Counted from the first letter of the stretch, positions 33,028 to 43,524 are shown. The stretch: DNA of 64,000 nucleotides from Coriobacteriia bacterium (GCA_034370385.1 JAXMKZ010000059.1:62001-126000); one strand, 5' to 3'. Translations and numbers: made by a program. The notes: generated by a model not told the origin, from the letters alone.

Positions 33028-34257
33028 GTGGATCCAGGGACCGCGTGGTGGATAGCACTCGTTGGGGGCGCGCTGTTGGCCGGCGCCTCGGTGACGGCGG
33101 TGCTTGTCGCGCCCCGTCGGACTGAGGCGCTCTTCGCCGTCTTGGGAGCGCTCGTCGCCGCAGCCGCCCTCACATCGTTCGCCGCCATCGTGGGAACCAC
33201 CCCCCGCGTCAACGTCGCCCTGTACGCGTTCACCTTCCTCTTGGCCTTCGCGGGGGGCGGCTACGCTCTGGCGTCCACCCTGCTTCTCTCATCGGTGCGC
33301 CCGCCGGCGCCGGCACAGGCGACTGAGACCGCGAACGAAGACCCGCGACCCGCCGTCATCATCTGCCGGTGTGTTGAGCCGGAGTCCTACGCGTTCTCGA
33401 GCACGGCGAGCATGCTTGACGGCCTGGCTTCAGAGGGACTTCTGGAGCCGTCGGTCGGGACACTGCCCCTGCTGTTCTTCGCCCAGAAGGCACGCTACCG
33501 GTTGGCCGGCGGCGCGAGTCAGGGAGTCCGGGACCTCAGCACCGTGGCCGCCCGGCTCCAAGACTCGATGAGAGAGGTGAACCCGTCGGTGACCTGGGCC
33601 ACCTGCAGCGGGGCCGCCCGCCTGGCGGTGCGGGTTTCGCAGGCTGTGTCCGCCGGCCACCGACGCATCGTCGTGGTCGATCTTTCCGTGGCTCCCGGCA
33701 TCCACTTCGAGCGAGCTGTGGCTGAGGCCGATGCGGTGTGCGCGTCCGCTCCCCACACGTCGATCGTTCACACCACCTGTATGCGCGACGCCGATTCCGT
33801 GCTGCGCCACCTGGCGAACCGGATCCTCGCCGCATGCAAAGGCGAAGCGGACAGCGGCGTGGTGCTGGTAGGAATCGGACAGCCGCGCGAGCGGGCGACC
33901 CTGGACCCCCGGTTCGGCGAGCGCGAGACGTCGTTTCTCAACCGACTCAAGATGATCCTGCGCGACGAGGGGATGTCGGGCGATCACGTGCGCATCGCGT
34001 GGTCCGAGTGGGAGGAGCCCGATGTCACCCAGGAGGTGCGCCACCTGGCAGCACTCGGGTGCACCCGTATCCGCGTGGTGCCGGCGACGCGCCCGATAGA
34101 ATCGCTCGCCACCTCCTCGGACCTGCGCGCGGCGATTCGTGCGTCACGTCTCGACGAATCCGCCGAGGTCATGATCATGCCCGCATGGGGAAGTGAATCC
34201 CCGGTGGTGGGGGCTATCGCGGATTCGGTGAGGCGCGCGCTCAGAGACGACCAGTAG
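33028..34257 (+). CDS. Membrane-anchored ferrochelatase-like protein, active-site residues lost
   Basis: 409 residues. Three membrane segments (about 6-28, 33-55, 62-85) precede a soluble part (about 105-409) that follows the ferrochelatase pattern: ARYRLAGGAS (155-164), like the YRxIGGxSP of HemH; VVVDLSVAPG (215-224), like the VVLPLYPxxS strand; VLVGIGQP (279-286), where HemH has SAHGLP; and VVPATRPIESL (350-360), where HemH has VPxGFVSDHxETL. The catalytic His and Glu are thus not conserved. The start is a GTG at 33028 behind AGGAGGA. Homology is my own pattern match; activity as a chelatase is unlikely, and heme or tetrapyrrole binding is possible. Confidence 0.6.
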   Translation: MDPGTAWWIALVGGALLAGASVTAVLVAPRRTEALFAVLGALVAAAALTSFAAIVGTTPRVNVALYAFTFLLAFAGGGYALASTLLLSSVRPPAPAQATETANEDPRPAVIICRCVEPESYAFSSTASMLDGLASEGLLEPSVGTLPLLFFAQKARYRLAGGASQGVRDLSTVAARLQDSMREVNPSVTWATCSGAARLAVRVSQAVSAGHRRIVVVDLSVAPGIHFERAVAEADAVCASAPHTSIVHTTCMRDADSVLRHLANRILAACKGEADSGVVLVGIGQPRERATLDPRFGERETSFLNRLKMILRDEGMSGDHVRIAWSEWEEPDVTQEVRHLAALGCTRIRVVPATRPIESLATSSDLRAAIRASRLDESAEVMIMPAWGSESPVVGAIADSVRRALRDDQ

Positions 34258-34993
34258 ACTCCGCCTCGGCGTGCGGCGCCTTGCAGCGCTCCCAGTTCAG
34301 CGCCTGGAGCTGTCGGATGCGCGGGTAGTTACGCGCAAGCCGCCATACGAACGACAATCCTTGGGGGCGCGAGTCGGCGCGCGTTTCGAGTTTCAGGATC
34401 GACTGCCGAAGCTCCTCAGCTGTCGAACCGCGGAAGAGCGTGAAGCCCTTACCGACCGCCTCAAGGTAGTGAGCATCACTGCCCCCGGTTGCCGCTATGC
34501 CATGACCGCCGGCAAACATCTTGGCGGCCAGGCTGTTGGCCCAGACGAGGAAGGGTAACGAGTTGTAGATCTCGAGGGCGTGGAACGCCCAATCGTTTAC
34601 CGCGTCCGCCAGCAGGTTGCGCCCGAACGGCCCGAACACGCCCTGGCTCGAGAACGGGTGGGCGATGATCGCGATGCCGCCCTGGGCCTCGATCGCACGC
34701 ACGGTATCTCGCGAACTCATGCCTGCCGGGATGGCCTCGGTCAGATACAGTCCGAGGATGTGGCCCTCGCGCGACGAGACCTCTTCGCCGACGATGACTT
34801 CGAAGTCATACAGCTCGGCCAGGGACTGGGCGAACAGCGCGCCCTCGATGGTGTTGTGATCCGTGATGGCGATGACGTCGAGGTCCGTGCGGTTCTGCAC
34901 GAACTCCATGATCTGGGGAACACTCGCGGTCCCATCGGAATGGTCCGAGTGAATGTGTATGTCGGCCTTGCCCCAAGCCTGAGACGATTTCAC
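34241..34993 (-). CDS. PHP-domain phosphoesterase
   Basis: 250 residues with the metal motifs of the PHP fold: ADIHIHSDHSDG (residues 10-21), AITDHNTIEGA, IAIIAHPFS and TGGSDAHYLEAVG. PHP enzymes hydrolyse phosphate esters such as nucleoside 3',5'-bisphosphates or histidinol phosphate. I chose the GTG at 34993. A longer frame from an ATG at 35116 has a good ribosome site but is full of codons rare in this genome (ATA, AGA, AGG, CTA, TTG), so it looks untranslated. It overlaps the convergent ferrochelatase-like gene by 17 bases. Confidence 0.85.
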   Translation of the reverse strand: MKSSQAWGKADIHIHSDHSDGTASVPQIMEFVQNRTDLDVIAITDHNTIEGALFAQSLAELYDFEVIVGEEVSSREGHILGLYLTEAIPAGMSSRDTVRAIEAQGGIAIIAHPFSSQGVFGPFGRNLLADAVNDWAFHALEIYNSLPFLVWANSLAAKMFAGGHGIAATGGSDAHYLEAVGKGFTLFRGSTAEELRQSILKLETRADSRPQGLSFVWRLARNYPRIRQLQALNWERCKAPHAEAESTGRL

Positions 34994-35177
34994 GCGGTGA
35001 GTTTCCCCTTCATCGAGGACCCATGAGGTCCGATTGTGCACCCAAGGGCACCCATCTAGCAAGCCGCTGACCAAAACCGCGCACTCTCTGTGTATCGGCC
35101 AGAAAGTCCTCGACATGAGCCCCTCCCGCCGCTCGCGGACAGCCCGCTGTCGGTGCGCACAGCTCAACCCGCCTCGA

Positions 35178-36335
35178 TCAGCGGACCCGTGCCCACTGCT
35201 CGAGCCGCGAAACGCCCTCATGAAGCCGGTCGAGACCCGTCGCATAGGAGAAGCGCAGGAATCCCTCGCCCCCGGCTCCGAAGTCGATGCCCGGCGCACA
35301 CGCCACCCCTGCCTCCTCCAGCAAGCGCCCCGTCAGGGCCAGGGAATCCTCGCCCCAACAGCGCGCATCGGCGAACACGTAGAAGGCGCCGCACGGCTCG
35401 CAGTCGATCGTCAGCCCGACACGTCGAAGGGCCGGCACAAGGAATCGACGGCGCTCGTCATAGAGATCGCGCATGCGCACGACATCATCCTGCGCCTGCG
35501 TCAGCGCCACGACGCCCGCCTGCTGAACGAACGCGTTGGCCGCGAGAAAGAAGTTCTGCTGGATCTTCTCGGCGGACCTCACGTACTCGCGCGGTGCGAT
35601 GAGATAGCCGAGGCGCCACCCGGTCATCGCGTACGCCTTTGAGAAGCCGTTGAGCACAAAGGCGCGATCGGTGAACTCAAGGATCGAGTGCTCCGCGCCG
35701 CAGAACGTCAGGCCGTGATAGATCTCATCACTGGCGATGTGAACGCCCGTGCGCTCCGCGAGATCCGCGAGCGCCATCAGGTCTTCACGGCTCAGCACCG
35801 CACCGGTCGGATTGCTCGGCGAGGTGATCATGATGGCCCGCGTGCGAGGCGTGATAGCGGCCTCGAGCTCATCGAGGTCGTAGCGAAACCCGTCCCGCGC
35901 ACGCACGCGCAGCATCTTGGGCACTCCGCCCAGGAATGACACGTAGTTGGGGTATGCGGGATAGCACGGATCGGGCATCACGACCTCGTCGCCCGGATCG
36001 AGCAGCGCGCCGAACAGCAACAGCATCGCCGGGCTGGTGCCTTGGGTGACGACGATGTCTTCAGGATCGATGCCGACGTCGTATGCGGCGCGGTAGTGAT
36101 CACGGATCGCCGCGCGCAGATCGGGGAGCCCGAGCGACTGGGTGTAGTGCGTCGAGCCTGAAGCCATAGCCTCCTCGGCAGCCCGCGTGATCACGTCAGG
36201 CGTCGGAAAGTCCGGGTCGCCGATCTCAAGGCGGACGATATCGCGCCCTGTGGCCTCGAGTTCCTTCGCCCGCGCAACTACATCCATGACGACGAACGGT
36301 CGGATCGCCTCTGCACGACGGGAGATGGGTGTCAT
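35178..36335 (-). CDS. PLP-dependent class I/II aminotransferase
   Basis: 385 residues of the aspartate aminotransferase superfamily. Visible are LEIGDPDFPTP, the SPSNPTG substrate loop, DEIYHGL and the PLP lysine in GFSKAYAMTGWRLGY. The last part carries the conserved Arg in FLRFSYA. The exact amino acid is not predictable; the DPDFPTP/NPTG pattern suits the AspC/Ala aminotransferase group. The ATG at 36335 lies 16 bases after the radical SAM gene stop. The frame continues upstream as a shadow of that gene. Confidence 0.93.
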   Translation of the reverse strand: MTPISRRAEAIRPFVVMDVVARAKELEATGRDIVRLEIGDPDFPTPDVITRAAEEAMASGSTHYTQSLGLPDLRAAIRDHYRAAYDVGIDPEDIVVTQGTSPAMLLLFGALLDPGDEVVMPDPCYPAYPNYVSFLGGVPKMLRVRARDGFRYDLDELEAAITPRTRAIMITSPSNPTGAVLSREDLMALADLAERTGVHIASDEIYHGLTFCGAEHSILEFTDRAFVLNGFSKAYAMTGWRLGYLIAPREYVRSAEKIQQNFFLAANAFVQQAGVVALTQAQDDVVRMRDLYDERRRFLVPALRRVGLTIDCEPCGAFYVFADARCWGEDSLALTGRLLEEAGVACAPGIDFGAGGEGFLRFSYATGLDRLHEGVSRLEQWARVR

Positions 36336-36351
36336 GCGCTCGCCAGTCCTC

Positions 36352-37626
36352 TCACGGTTCGATTCGGGCCCGGTAGATGGCCGCCGCAGCACTACCCAGT
36401 TCCTCGAGACGGCGCAGATCAGCGTAGCCGATATCGGGGGTGGCGATGAGTTCGTGGGGCGGCTCAGGGTCGTAGGCCAGGCCCAGCTCGTCCGCACGTC
36501 GCCACAGTTCGGTGCCTGGTAGCACGTGGAGCGTCGACAGCTGAACCTTGCCCGGGTCAAGGCCGATGGCGAAGTCGATGCCGGCCAGCACATCGGCGGC
36601 TGTGTCACCGGGAAGACCGACGATGAGATCGCACTCCACCGAGATGCCGGCCGTCCGGCAGGCGGCAACACCCGAGGCGAACCTTTCGCGATCGAACGAT
36701 CGGTTGCACGTCTTGAGCGAGCGCAGGCCCACGCTTTGGGGCCCCGTCTCGACGCTGACGACCCCGGACTGAGCCAACAGGGCGGCCTGTGGGGCATCGA
36801 CACGCTCGATGTCGACCTCGATGGTGTGCAGGCGAACGCCTCGTGCGGCGAACGGCGAAAGAATCTCACTCAGGCGCTCGAGCCTGTCAGGAGTCAAGTT
36901 GAACACCGGGTCGATGAAGCTGAACGACTGCATACCCGGCACCGATGCGACCGCTTCCACGTCGGCGGCTATCCGGTCCCATGAGAACGAGCGAATACGG
37001 GTCAGCCCCTTGCCCTCGTAGCAGTACGCGCAGCGGTGCGGACAGCCGCGATAGGTCTCGATGTACGCCGAACCGTCGGTTGCATGCGTTCGGCCCTGAA
37101 AGGGGGAAGCGAGGGTGTCGAGATCATCGACGGGTGCAGACTCCGGCCCGTGCACGATGACGCCCCCGACGCGGGCACTGACGCCTGGCACGCTACCCAG
37201 ATCGCCTCCGCGCACATACGAGTGGAGCACGTCAGCTAGCGCCCGTTCGCCTTCGCCACGCGCCACCACATGGATGTAGGGTCGGGCAGCGAGCACGTCA
37301 TCGGCGATCGGACCAACCTCCGGCCCTCCGACGACGATGATCGTGTCGGGCAACGCCGCAACGATCACCCGAGCGGCCTCGTACACGTGCCGCGCAGTCC
37401 AGCAGTAGACGGGAAACGCGACCACCTGGGGCACAGGGTCGAGCGCGAGCACCCGATACGCCGTCCACCAGGCGTCCGAGGAGATATCGACATCGATTCT
37501 GGCGAGGGCCACGTCAGCCAAGCGCGGGTCGACGCGAACCGAGGCCTCGAGATAATCGACGGCCAGCGAGCGATACCCCGGAGTCGTCACCCCGACGAGC
37601 GCGACCCTGAGGGAACTGCGAGTCAT
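36352..37626 (-). CDS. B12-binding-type radical SAM protein
   Basis: 424 residues. The N-terminal Rossmann-like B12-binding-type domain (about 1-165, VGGPEVGPIADDVL) lacks the DxHxxG cobalamin motif. It is followed by a radical SAM core with C195-x3-C199-x2-C202 (CPHRCAYC) binding a 4Fe-4S cluster, then ETGPQS and DLIVGLPGDT. Such proteins methylate or rearrange poorly activated carbons. It overlaps the preceding small gene by four bases (ATGA), so the two probably work together. Substrate unknown. Confidence 0.9.
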   Translation of the reverse strand: MTRSSLRVALVGVTTPGYRSLAVDYLEASVRVDPRLADVALARIDVDISSDAWWTAYRVLALDPVPQVVAFPVYCWTARHVYEAARVIVAALPDTIIVVGGPEVGPIADDVLAARPYIHVVARGEGERALADVLHSYVRGGDLGSVPGVSARVGGVIVHGPESAPVDDLDTLASPFQGRTHATDGSAYIETYRGCPHRCAYCYEGKGLTRIRSFSWDRIAADVEAVASVPGMQSFSFIDPVFNLTPDRLERLSEILSPFAARGVRLHTIEVDIERVDAPQAALLAQSGVVSVETGPQSVGLRSLKTCNRSFDRERFASGVAACRTAGISVECDLIVGLPGDTAADVLAGIDFAIGLDPGKVQLSTLHVLPGTELWRRADELGLAYDPEPPHELIATPDIGYADLRRLEELGSAAAAIYRARIEP

Positions 37627-38336
37627 TCTCCGACCTCGATCTCGGCCCACGCGCGGTGAGCCCACTGCGGCGCCATCGCGAACAGGTCTCCCGAAACCGA
37701 AGCGGCAAGCCCGTGAACCGCCGCCGTATCGAGTGCGGCGAGAACGAGGGGGCCGTCGGCCTCGCGGCACGCGGTCGCGTCGAGGTGGACCGCAACCGCG
37801 CCGAGCGAGGCGAGCCACGCGACAGCACCCGCTGCACCTCTGGCGTTGTGCCGACACACCGGCACCCGTCCCGTCACCGCGACGCGGAGGCCGTCGCGCG
37901 CCGCTGCCGCTACGAACGCGCGAACCCCGCCATCGCAGGCGGCCGCCAGGCCGCTGCGCCCGGAGAGGCGGTCGTGTTCTTCACCGGCAGCCAGCACGAC
38001 CACTTCCAGGTGCCGCACTCCGGCTGCCAGGATGCCGACTGCGTTTGCACCCGTTGCGAGCGCGCCACCGTCGGTGCGCAGCCGCAGCCTCACGACACCA
38101 GCCGCCACCGCCTCGGCGATCAGTTGCGGCAGCGCCGGATGCGCGAAGGGCTCGAAGCCCACGAACGTCACGTTGGGTCCGGGTCCACGTGACCACGATC
38201 CGGCTGCCGCGGTGATCTCACGCGCGACCTCCGACGCATCCCGCGGCGAGGCAGTCAAGCCGGTGGACGAGTCGGTGCACCGCGTGCACGCAACGAGTCC
38301 ACCTTCACCGATGGCGATCTGGGCGAACGTGATCAC
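37623..38336 (-). CDS. Small radical-SAM-like companion protein
   Basis: 237 residues. Near the start is a CTRC pair (C17, C20) in VACTRCTDSSTG, then NVTFVGFEPFAHPALPQLI and VRLRLRTDGGAL, which resemble the strand order of a radical SAM barrel (xxGGEPxLxP, LRTNG). The full CxxxCxxC motif is missing, so it may not bind a standard cluster. I chose the GTG at 38336 (AAGGAGG 11 bases upstream). It is coupled by a four-base overlap to the B12-type radical SAM gene and may act as its partner or scaffold. Low certainty on family. Confidence 0.6.
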   Translation of the reverse strand: MITFAQIAIGEGGLVACTRCTDSSTGLTASPRDASEVAREITAAAGSWSRGPGPNVTFVGFEPFAHPALPQLIAEAVAAGVVRLRLRTDGGALATGANAVGILAAGVRHLEVVVLAAGEEHDRLSGRSGLAAACDGGVRAFVAAAARDGLRVAVTGRVPVCRHNARGAAGAVAWLASLGAVAVHLDATACREADGPLVLAALDTAAVHGLAASVSGDLFAMAPQWAHRAWAEIEVGE

Positions 38337-38370
38337 GGACTGACAGGCCTCCTTCTTCGCACCCAGCAGT

Positions 38371-40128
38371 CTAGCGGACGGAAGATCCTGCACGCCTGAG
38401 GCATACGATTGCGATGTCGTCCGTCCGTCGGCCGCCTGAGAAGCTCTGGACCGCAGAATCGATGGCTCTGACGGCCGAGGCGACATCCCTGCCGCCCGAC
38501 TCCGCGGCCGCACGCATCAGGCGTGCCTCGCCGAAGAATTCGCCCGCCTCGTCACGCGCGTCAGTCACGCCGTCCGTGTAGAGCACCAGCAGGTCGTCCT
38601 CGCCCAACTCGAACGATCCCTCCTCGTACGCCATGTCCGAAAACGCTCCGACCACCGGCGACGCACACAGGGTCTGATCCACTAAGCCTCCCGCGCGCAC
38701 GAGCAGCGCGGGCGGGTGACCCGCCTGGCAGTACGTCGCCGCACCGGACGCCGGATCGAGAACGACGAGCAGGACGCTGGCGAAGTCACGCATCCGCGCT
38801 TGGGCTAGCAACGCGGAGTTGGCTCGCGCGACGATCTGCGACGGAGACGAGGACTCGTGTGCGAAGGCGCGCACCGTGTGCTTCACAAGAGTCGTGAAGA
38901 CCGCTGCCTCGAGCCCCTTGCCCGAAACGTCACCGATCATGATTCCCACGAGGCCACCGTGCATGCGAAAGACATCGTAGAAGTCACCGCCAACCCTGGT
39001 GGTAAGGGTGGATGAGCGATAACAGTGATCGAAGATGACTCCATCGACGTCGGAGTCCAAAGTCAGAATGGACTCCTGAAGAGTCGCGGCGATCTGGCGC
39101 TCGGCGTCGAAGTCCCGTGCATTCGCATAGGCCAGAGAGAGCACGGTCGACAGGCGATTCAGATACTCGTCGATCGCGGGATCGAATCCCTCGCCTTCGA
39201 CCTCGCGTCCGAAGACGACGGCGCCGATCCACTCGCCGCGCACCCGCACGGGCACGATCAGGGCTTCGGCCAGACCCAGTGAACCGCGTAGCCACCCGGC
39301 CGATGCGCGGTGTGCGCCCAAGCGCACGACGGGCAGTTGAGATCCCGTTTGAGGATCGCGACGGGGATGATGCGGTACCTCGATGCGACGGGCGTCGATT
39401 CCATGGCCGTGCGCGACGTCGAACACCCCGTCGCGATACAGGCCGAATGCCGCGCGGTCGCAGTCAAGGTGCTCAGCCATGACCCGAAGCGCGCCGGGAA
39501 CGGTCTGCGAGAGGTCATGCGACACGGCCAGCAGCGCAGATGCCTCGGCGAGCCCGGCCTCCAACTCACGCAAGCGGCTCGTGGACTCAAAGCGACGGGC
39601 CCCAGCCAGGGCTGCCATGATCCGGTCTGCCGCCACCTTGAGCATCACACTCTCCGCATCGCTGATGAGGCGTTCACTCGACCACGCGCACTCGAGCACT
39701 CCGAAGAGCTCGCCGTCAACGAAAAGGGGTATGCCCAGCATCGCCTTGATGCCGTAGTCGTCATGGTTGCTCAGGTGCGCGGGCGTAGCGGCGACGTCGG
39801 GCGTCCACAGCAGCTCCCCCGCGGAGGCGACCCGAGCCGCGAACCCCTGATCAGCGGCCATCGAGAAGCCGATCGCTCTGGGCTCCCTGAGTCCCGACTG
39901 ATGCTTAAGGCACCACCGATCCTCGCGGAGTACGAAGAAGATCGCCGACTGGGCACCCATCACCTCGCGAAGCGCCGAGAGCACTTCGGGAATCAGGGTT
40001 GCGACGTCAACCCGGCCGACCGTGCTGGAGACGATTCTCAGCAGTCCTTCAAGCTGACGGTTGGCGGCCTCGACGTCAGCGACGAGTTCGTCCAGGTCAC
40101 GCTCGTGGGAACTCGCCAGCTCATCCAA
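38371..40128 (-). CDS. Cytosolic GAF-GAF-SpoIIE/PP2C phosphatase
   Basis: About 585 residues. A short N-terminal coiled coil is followed by two GAF domains (about 40-190 and 200-370) and a PP2C phosphatase with RVGGDFYDVFR, IGDVSGKGLEAA and VLYTDGVTDAR. There is no membrane segment. It should dephosphorylate a STAS Ser, possibly that of the STAS-HATPase fusion at 20016 or one elsewhere. The start is uncertain: the best choice is a TTG at 40128 with GAGG upstream, since the longer frame begins with non-coding-like sequence. Confidence 0.86.
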   Translation of the reverse strand: MDELASSHERDLDELVADVEAANRQLEGLLRIVSSTVGRVDVATLIPEVLSALREVMGAQSAIFFVLREDRWCLKHQSGLREPRAIGFSMAADQGFAARVASAGELLWTPDVAATPAHLSNHDDYGIKAMLGIPLFVDGELFGVLECAWSSERLISDAESVMLKVAADRIMAALAGARRFESTSRLRELEAGLAEASALLAVSHDLSQTVPGALRVMAEHLDCDRAAFGLYRDGVFDVAHGHGIDARRIEVPHHPRRDPQTGSQLPVVRLGAHRASAGWLRGSLGLAEALIVPVRVRGEWIGAVVFGREVEGEGFDPAIDEYLNRLSTVLSLAYANARDFDAERQIAATLQESILTLDSDVDGVIFDHCYRSSTLTTRVGGDFYDVFRMHGGLVGIMIGDVSGKGLEAAVFTTLVKHTVRAFAHESSSPSQIVARANSALLAQARMRDFASVLLVVLDPASGAATYCQAGHPPALLVRAGGLVDQTLCASPVVGAFSDMAYEEGSFELGEDDLLVLYTDGVTDARDEAGEFFGEARLMRAAAESGGRDVASAVRAIDSAVQSFSGGRRTDDIAIVCLRRAGSSVR

Positions 40129-40270
40129 CTCGCACGCCTCACGTTCGCCGCTATCGGGCCATCGGTTGCACCTGCGAAGGATTCTAGCGCAGACCGTATG
40201 CGCGTACGGCCAGCCGTGCGCGAAACGAAAGCAGCTCCCTCGCCTTGGCGAGAGAGCCACTGTTCAGTAC

Positions 40271-40356
40271 TGGTGTCCGAGGCGAGAGTTGAACTCGCAC
40301 GCCCTTGCGGGCACTAGGCCCTCAACCTAGCGCGTCTGCCATTCCGCCACTCGGAC
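40271..40356 (-). tRNA. tRNA-Leu (GAG)
   Basis: Class II cloverleaf with long variable arm (TGCCCGCAAGGGCG). The acceptor is GTCCGAG/CTCGGAC, the anticodon loop TTGAGGG (GAG) sits on CTAGG/CCTAG, and the T arm is GAGTTCAACTC. CCA is encoded. Confidence 0.95.
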
Positions 40357-40472
40357 ATAGGCCGTCCTATGGGACAGCGAGGGGTATTCTAGCAACCCAC
40401 TGGATGCCGCGCCACCCCTAGTCGGAGAGGGCGCTTCGGTGCCTCCGGCGCCCCGGGACCGAGCTCCCCTGC

Positions 40473-41521
40473 TCAGCCGACGGCCAAAGCGGCGAGCGCC
40501 TCTTCGTCGATGAGCGTCTGATTCAGCTTGGTGATGTCGATCGGGAACGGCTTGGCGAAGTGACACGCGGCGCGGTGCCCAGGCGCCACCTCCTTGAGCT
40601 CGGGATCGCTCTTCGAACAGATGGGCAACTGCGCGACGGGGCAACGTGTGTGGAAGCGGCATCCGCTGGGAGGATCGATGGGCGATGGCGGGTCGCCAGC
40701 CAGCAGAATGCGCTTGCGAGCATGCTGGACGTGTGGGTCCGGCACCGGCACCGCCGAGAGCAGCGACTGCGTGTAAGGGTGGTTGGGCCGCTCGTACAGG
40801 CCGCGCCAGTCGCTTATCTCCACGATCTTGCCCAAGTACATCACGGCAACGTTGTCCGAGATGTGCTGGACCACCGAGAGGTCGTGAGCGATGAAGAGGT
40901 ATGCGAGCCCCAGCTCATCCTGCAGCTTTTCCAGCAGATTGAGGACCTGCGCCTGGATCGAGACATCGAGCGCGGAGACCGGCTCGTCGCACACGATCAG
41001 CTTGGGGTTGAGCGCCAGTGCCCTCGCGATGCCGATGCGCTGGCGCTGCCCGCCGCTGAACTCGTGCGGGTAGCGGCTGATGTGCTCGGGGTTCAAACCA
41101 ACGACGTCGAGAAGCTCCTTGGCCCGCGTGAGCCGTTCGGCCGGCGTTGCGATGCCATGGATGATCAGCGGCTCCATGATCACCTCGCCCACGGTGAAGC
41201 GCGGGTTCAGCGACGCGTAGGGGTCTTGGAAGATTATCTGAACGTCTCGGCGAAACGCCTTGAGCTCTGCGGGGCTGAACGAGACGATGTCGCGGCCTTC
41301 GAACTTGACCGAGCCCCCGGTGGGCTGGGTCAGCCGAATGATCGCTCGACCGGTGGTCGACTTGCCGCACCCCGACTCGCCCACCAGGCCGAGCGTCTTG
41401 CCGGCATCCACCTCGAACGAGACGCCATCGACGGCCTTGACCACGCCCTTCGTGCGCGAAAAGGCGCCCGTCTTGACCGAGAAGTGCTTCTGCAGCCCAT
41501 CTACCTCGAGCATCGGGCTCA

Positions 41522-41522
<1 letters not shown>
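40473..41522 (-). CDS. Oligopeptide/dipeptide ABC transporter ATPase (OppF/DppF-like)
   Basis: 349 residues with Walker [10 protein letters not shown], signature [15 protein letters not shown] and Walker [15 protein letters not shown]-terminal oligopeptide-specific extension carries Cys-rich GCRFHTRCP (the 4Fe-4S-type region of Opp/Dpp ATPases). It energises the permease pair encoded upstream. The ATG at 41522 overlaps the previous ATPase stop by one base (TGATG). Last gene of the five-gene importer operon. Confidence 0.94.
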
Positions 41523-42541
<1,019 letters not shown>

Positions 42542-42543
42542 CG

Positions 42544-43524
42544 CTAGTCCTTCATCTTCACGTCTAGGGCATCGCGCACGCCGTCACCGAGCAGCGTAAA
42601 TGCTAGAACGGTGGTCATGATGGCAAGACCCGGCCAGATGACCAGCAGCGGCTGTGTCGTGATGAACGACCGGCCTTCTTCGATCATGCGGCCCCACGTG
42701 GGCGTAGGAGGCTGCACTCCAAGCCCGAGGAACGACAGCGCCGCCTCGGTCAGGATGGCCCCACCGATCGACATCGTGGCGTAGACCACGATGGGAGCGA
42801 TCGCATTTGGCGCGATGTGGCGCGCCATCAGCCGGCCATTGCTCGCGCCCAGCGCCCGTCCCGCATCGACGTAGTCATTCTGCTTGACTGAGAGGATCGA
42901 GCTGCGAAAGACGCGCGCAATGCTCGTCCACCCCAGAAAGCCGATCGTGAACACCACTGGCCAGATCGTGGTCTTGAAGCTCTGCGGGATGATCGCGAGC
43001 AGCAGGATGGCGAACAGTATGTACGGGAACGCCAGGAACACGTCGGCCACGCGCATGATCGAAGCATCGGTGATTCCGCCATAGAATCCCGAGAAGGCCC
43101 CCAGGAACAGGCCGATGATGACGGACACGCCCACCGCGAGGACGCCCACCGCGAGGGACACGCGCGCGCCGTAGATGACGCGAGCGAAGATGTCCCGGCC
43201 CAGGTCATCGGTGCCCATGGGGTGTTCTCTGGACGGCGGCTGAAGGGCCTCCTCCATCGCCTTGACCGTGTCGATCGCCGTTGGACTGCCGAAGTTCTGC
43301 GGCACCCAGAGATCCGCCGTCAGCGCCGCGAAGGCAACGATCAGAATCCACACGAGCGAGATCAGCGCGAGCTTGTTCTTCCTTAAGCGGTACCACGCGT
43401 CACCGCTCAGGGTCCGCTGCGGCCCCACCTCTTCGACTCCCGCTTCCCCGCTGCGGTCGGCCTGCGCCTCCGTGAGGACCTGGAGCTCCCTCTCCTCGGC
43501 GTGACCGGGGATGCGATCTGTCAT
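42544..43524 (-). CDS. Peptide ABC transporter permease (OppC/DppC-like)
   Basis: 326 residues. A cytosolic N-terminus (about 1-50, KNKLALISLVWI leading into the first membrane segment) and six membrane segments carry the EAA-type coupling loop (DAGRALGASNGRLMARHIAPN). The length and N-terminal extension fit OppC/DppC. Start and upstream stop overlap by one base with the other permease gene. Confidence 0.94.
   Translation of the reverse strand: MTDRIPGHAEERELQVLTEAQADRSGEAGVEEVGPQRTLSGDAWYRLRKNKLALISLVWILIVAFAALTADLWVPQNFGSPTAIDTVKAMEEALQPPSREHPMGTDDLGRDIFARVIYGARVSLAVGVLAVGVSVIIGLFLGAFSGFYGGITDASIMRVADVFLAFPYILFAILLLAIIPQSFKTTIWPVVFTIGFLGWTSIARVFRSSILSVKQNDYVDAGRALGASNGRLMARHIAPNAIAPIVVYATMSIGGAILTEAALSFLGLGVQPPTPTWGRMIEEGRSFITTQPLLVIWPGLAIMTTVLAFTLLGDGVRDALDVKMKD

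Noticed and set aside
34994-35116. 41-codon N-terminal extension of the PHP protein starting at an ATG with a good ribosome site
   Set aside because: Full of codons rare in this genome (ATA, AGA, AGG, CTA), with no homology ahead of the conserved PHP start.
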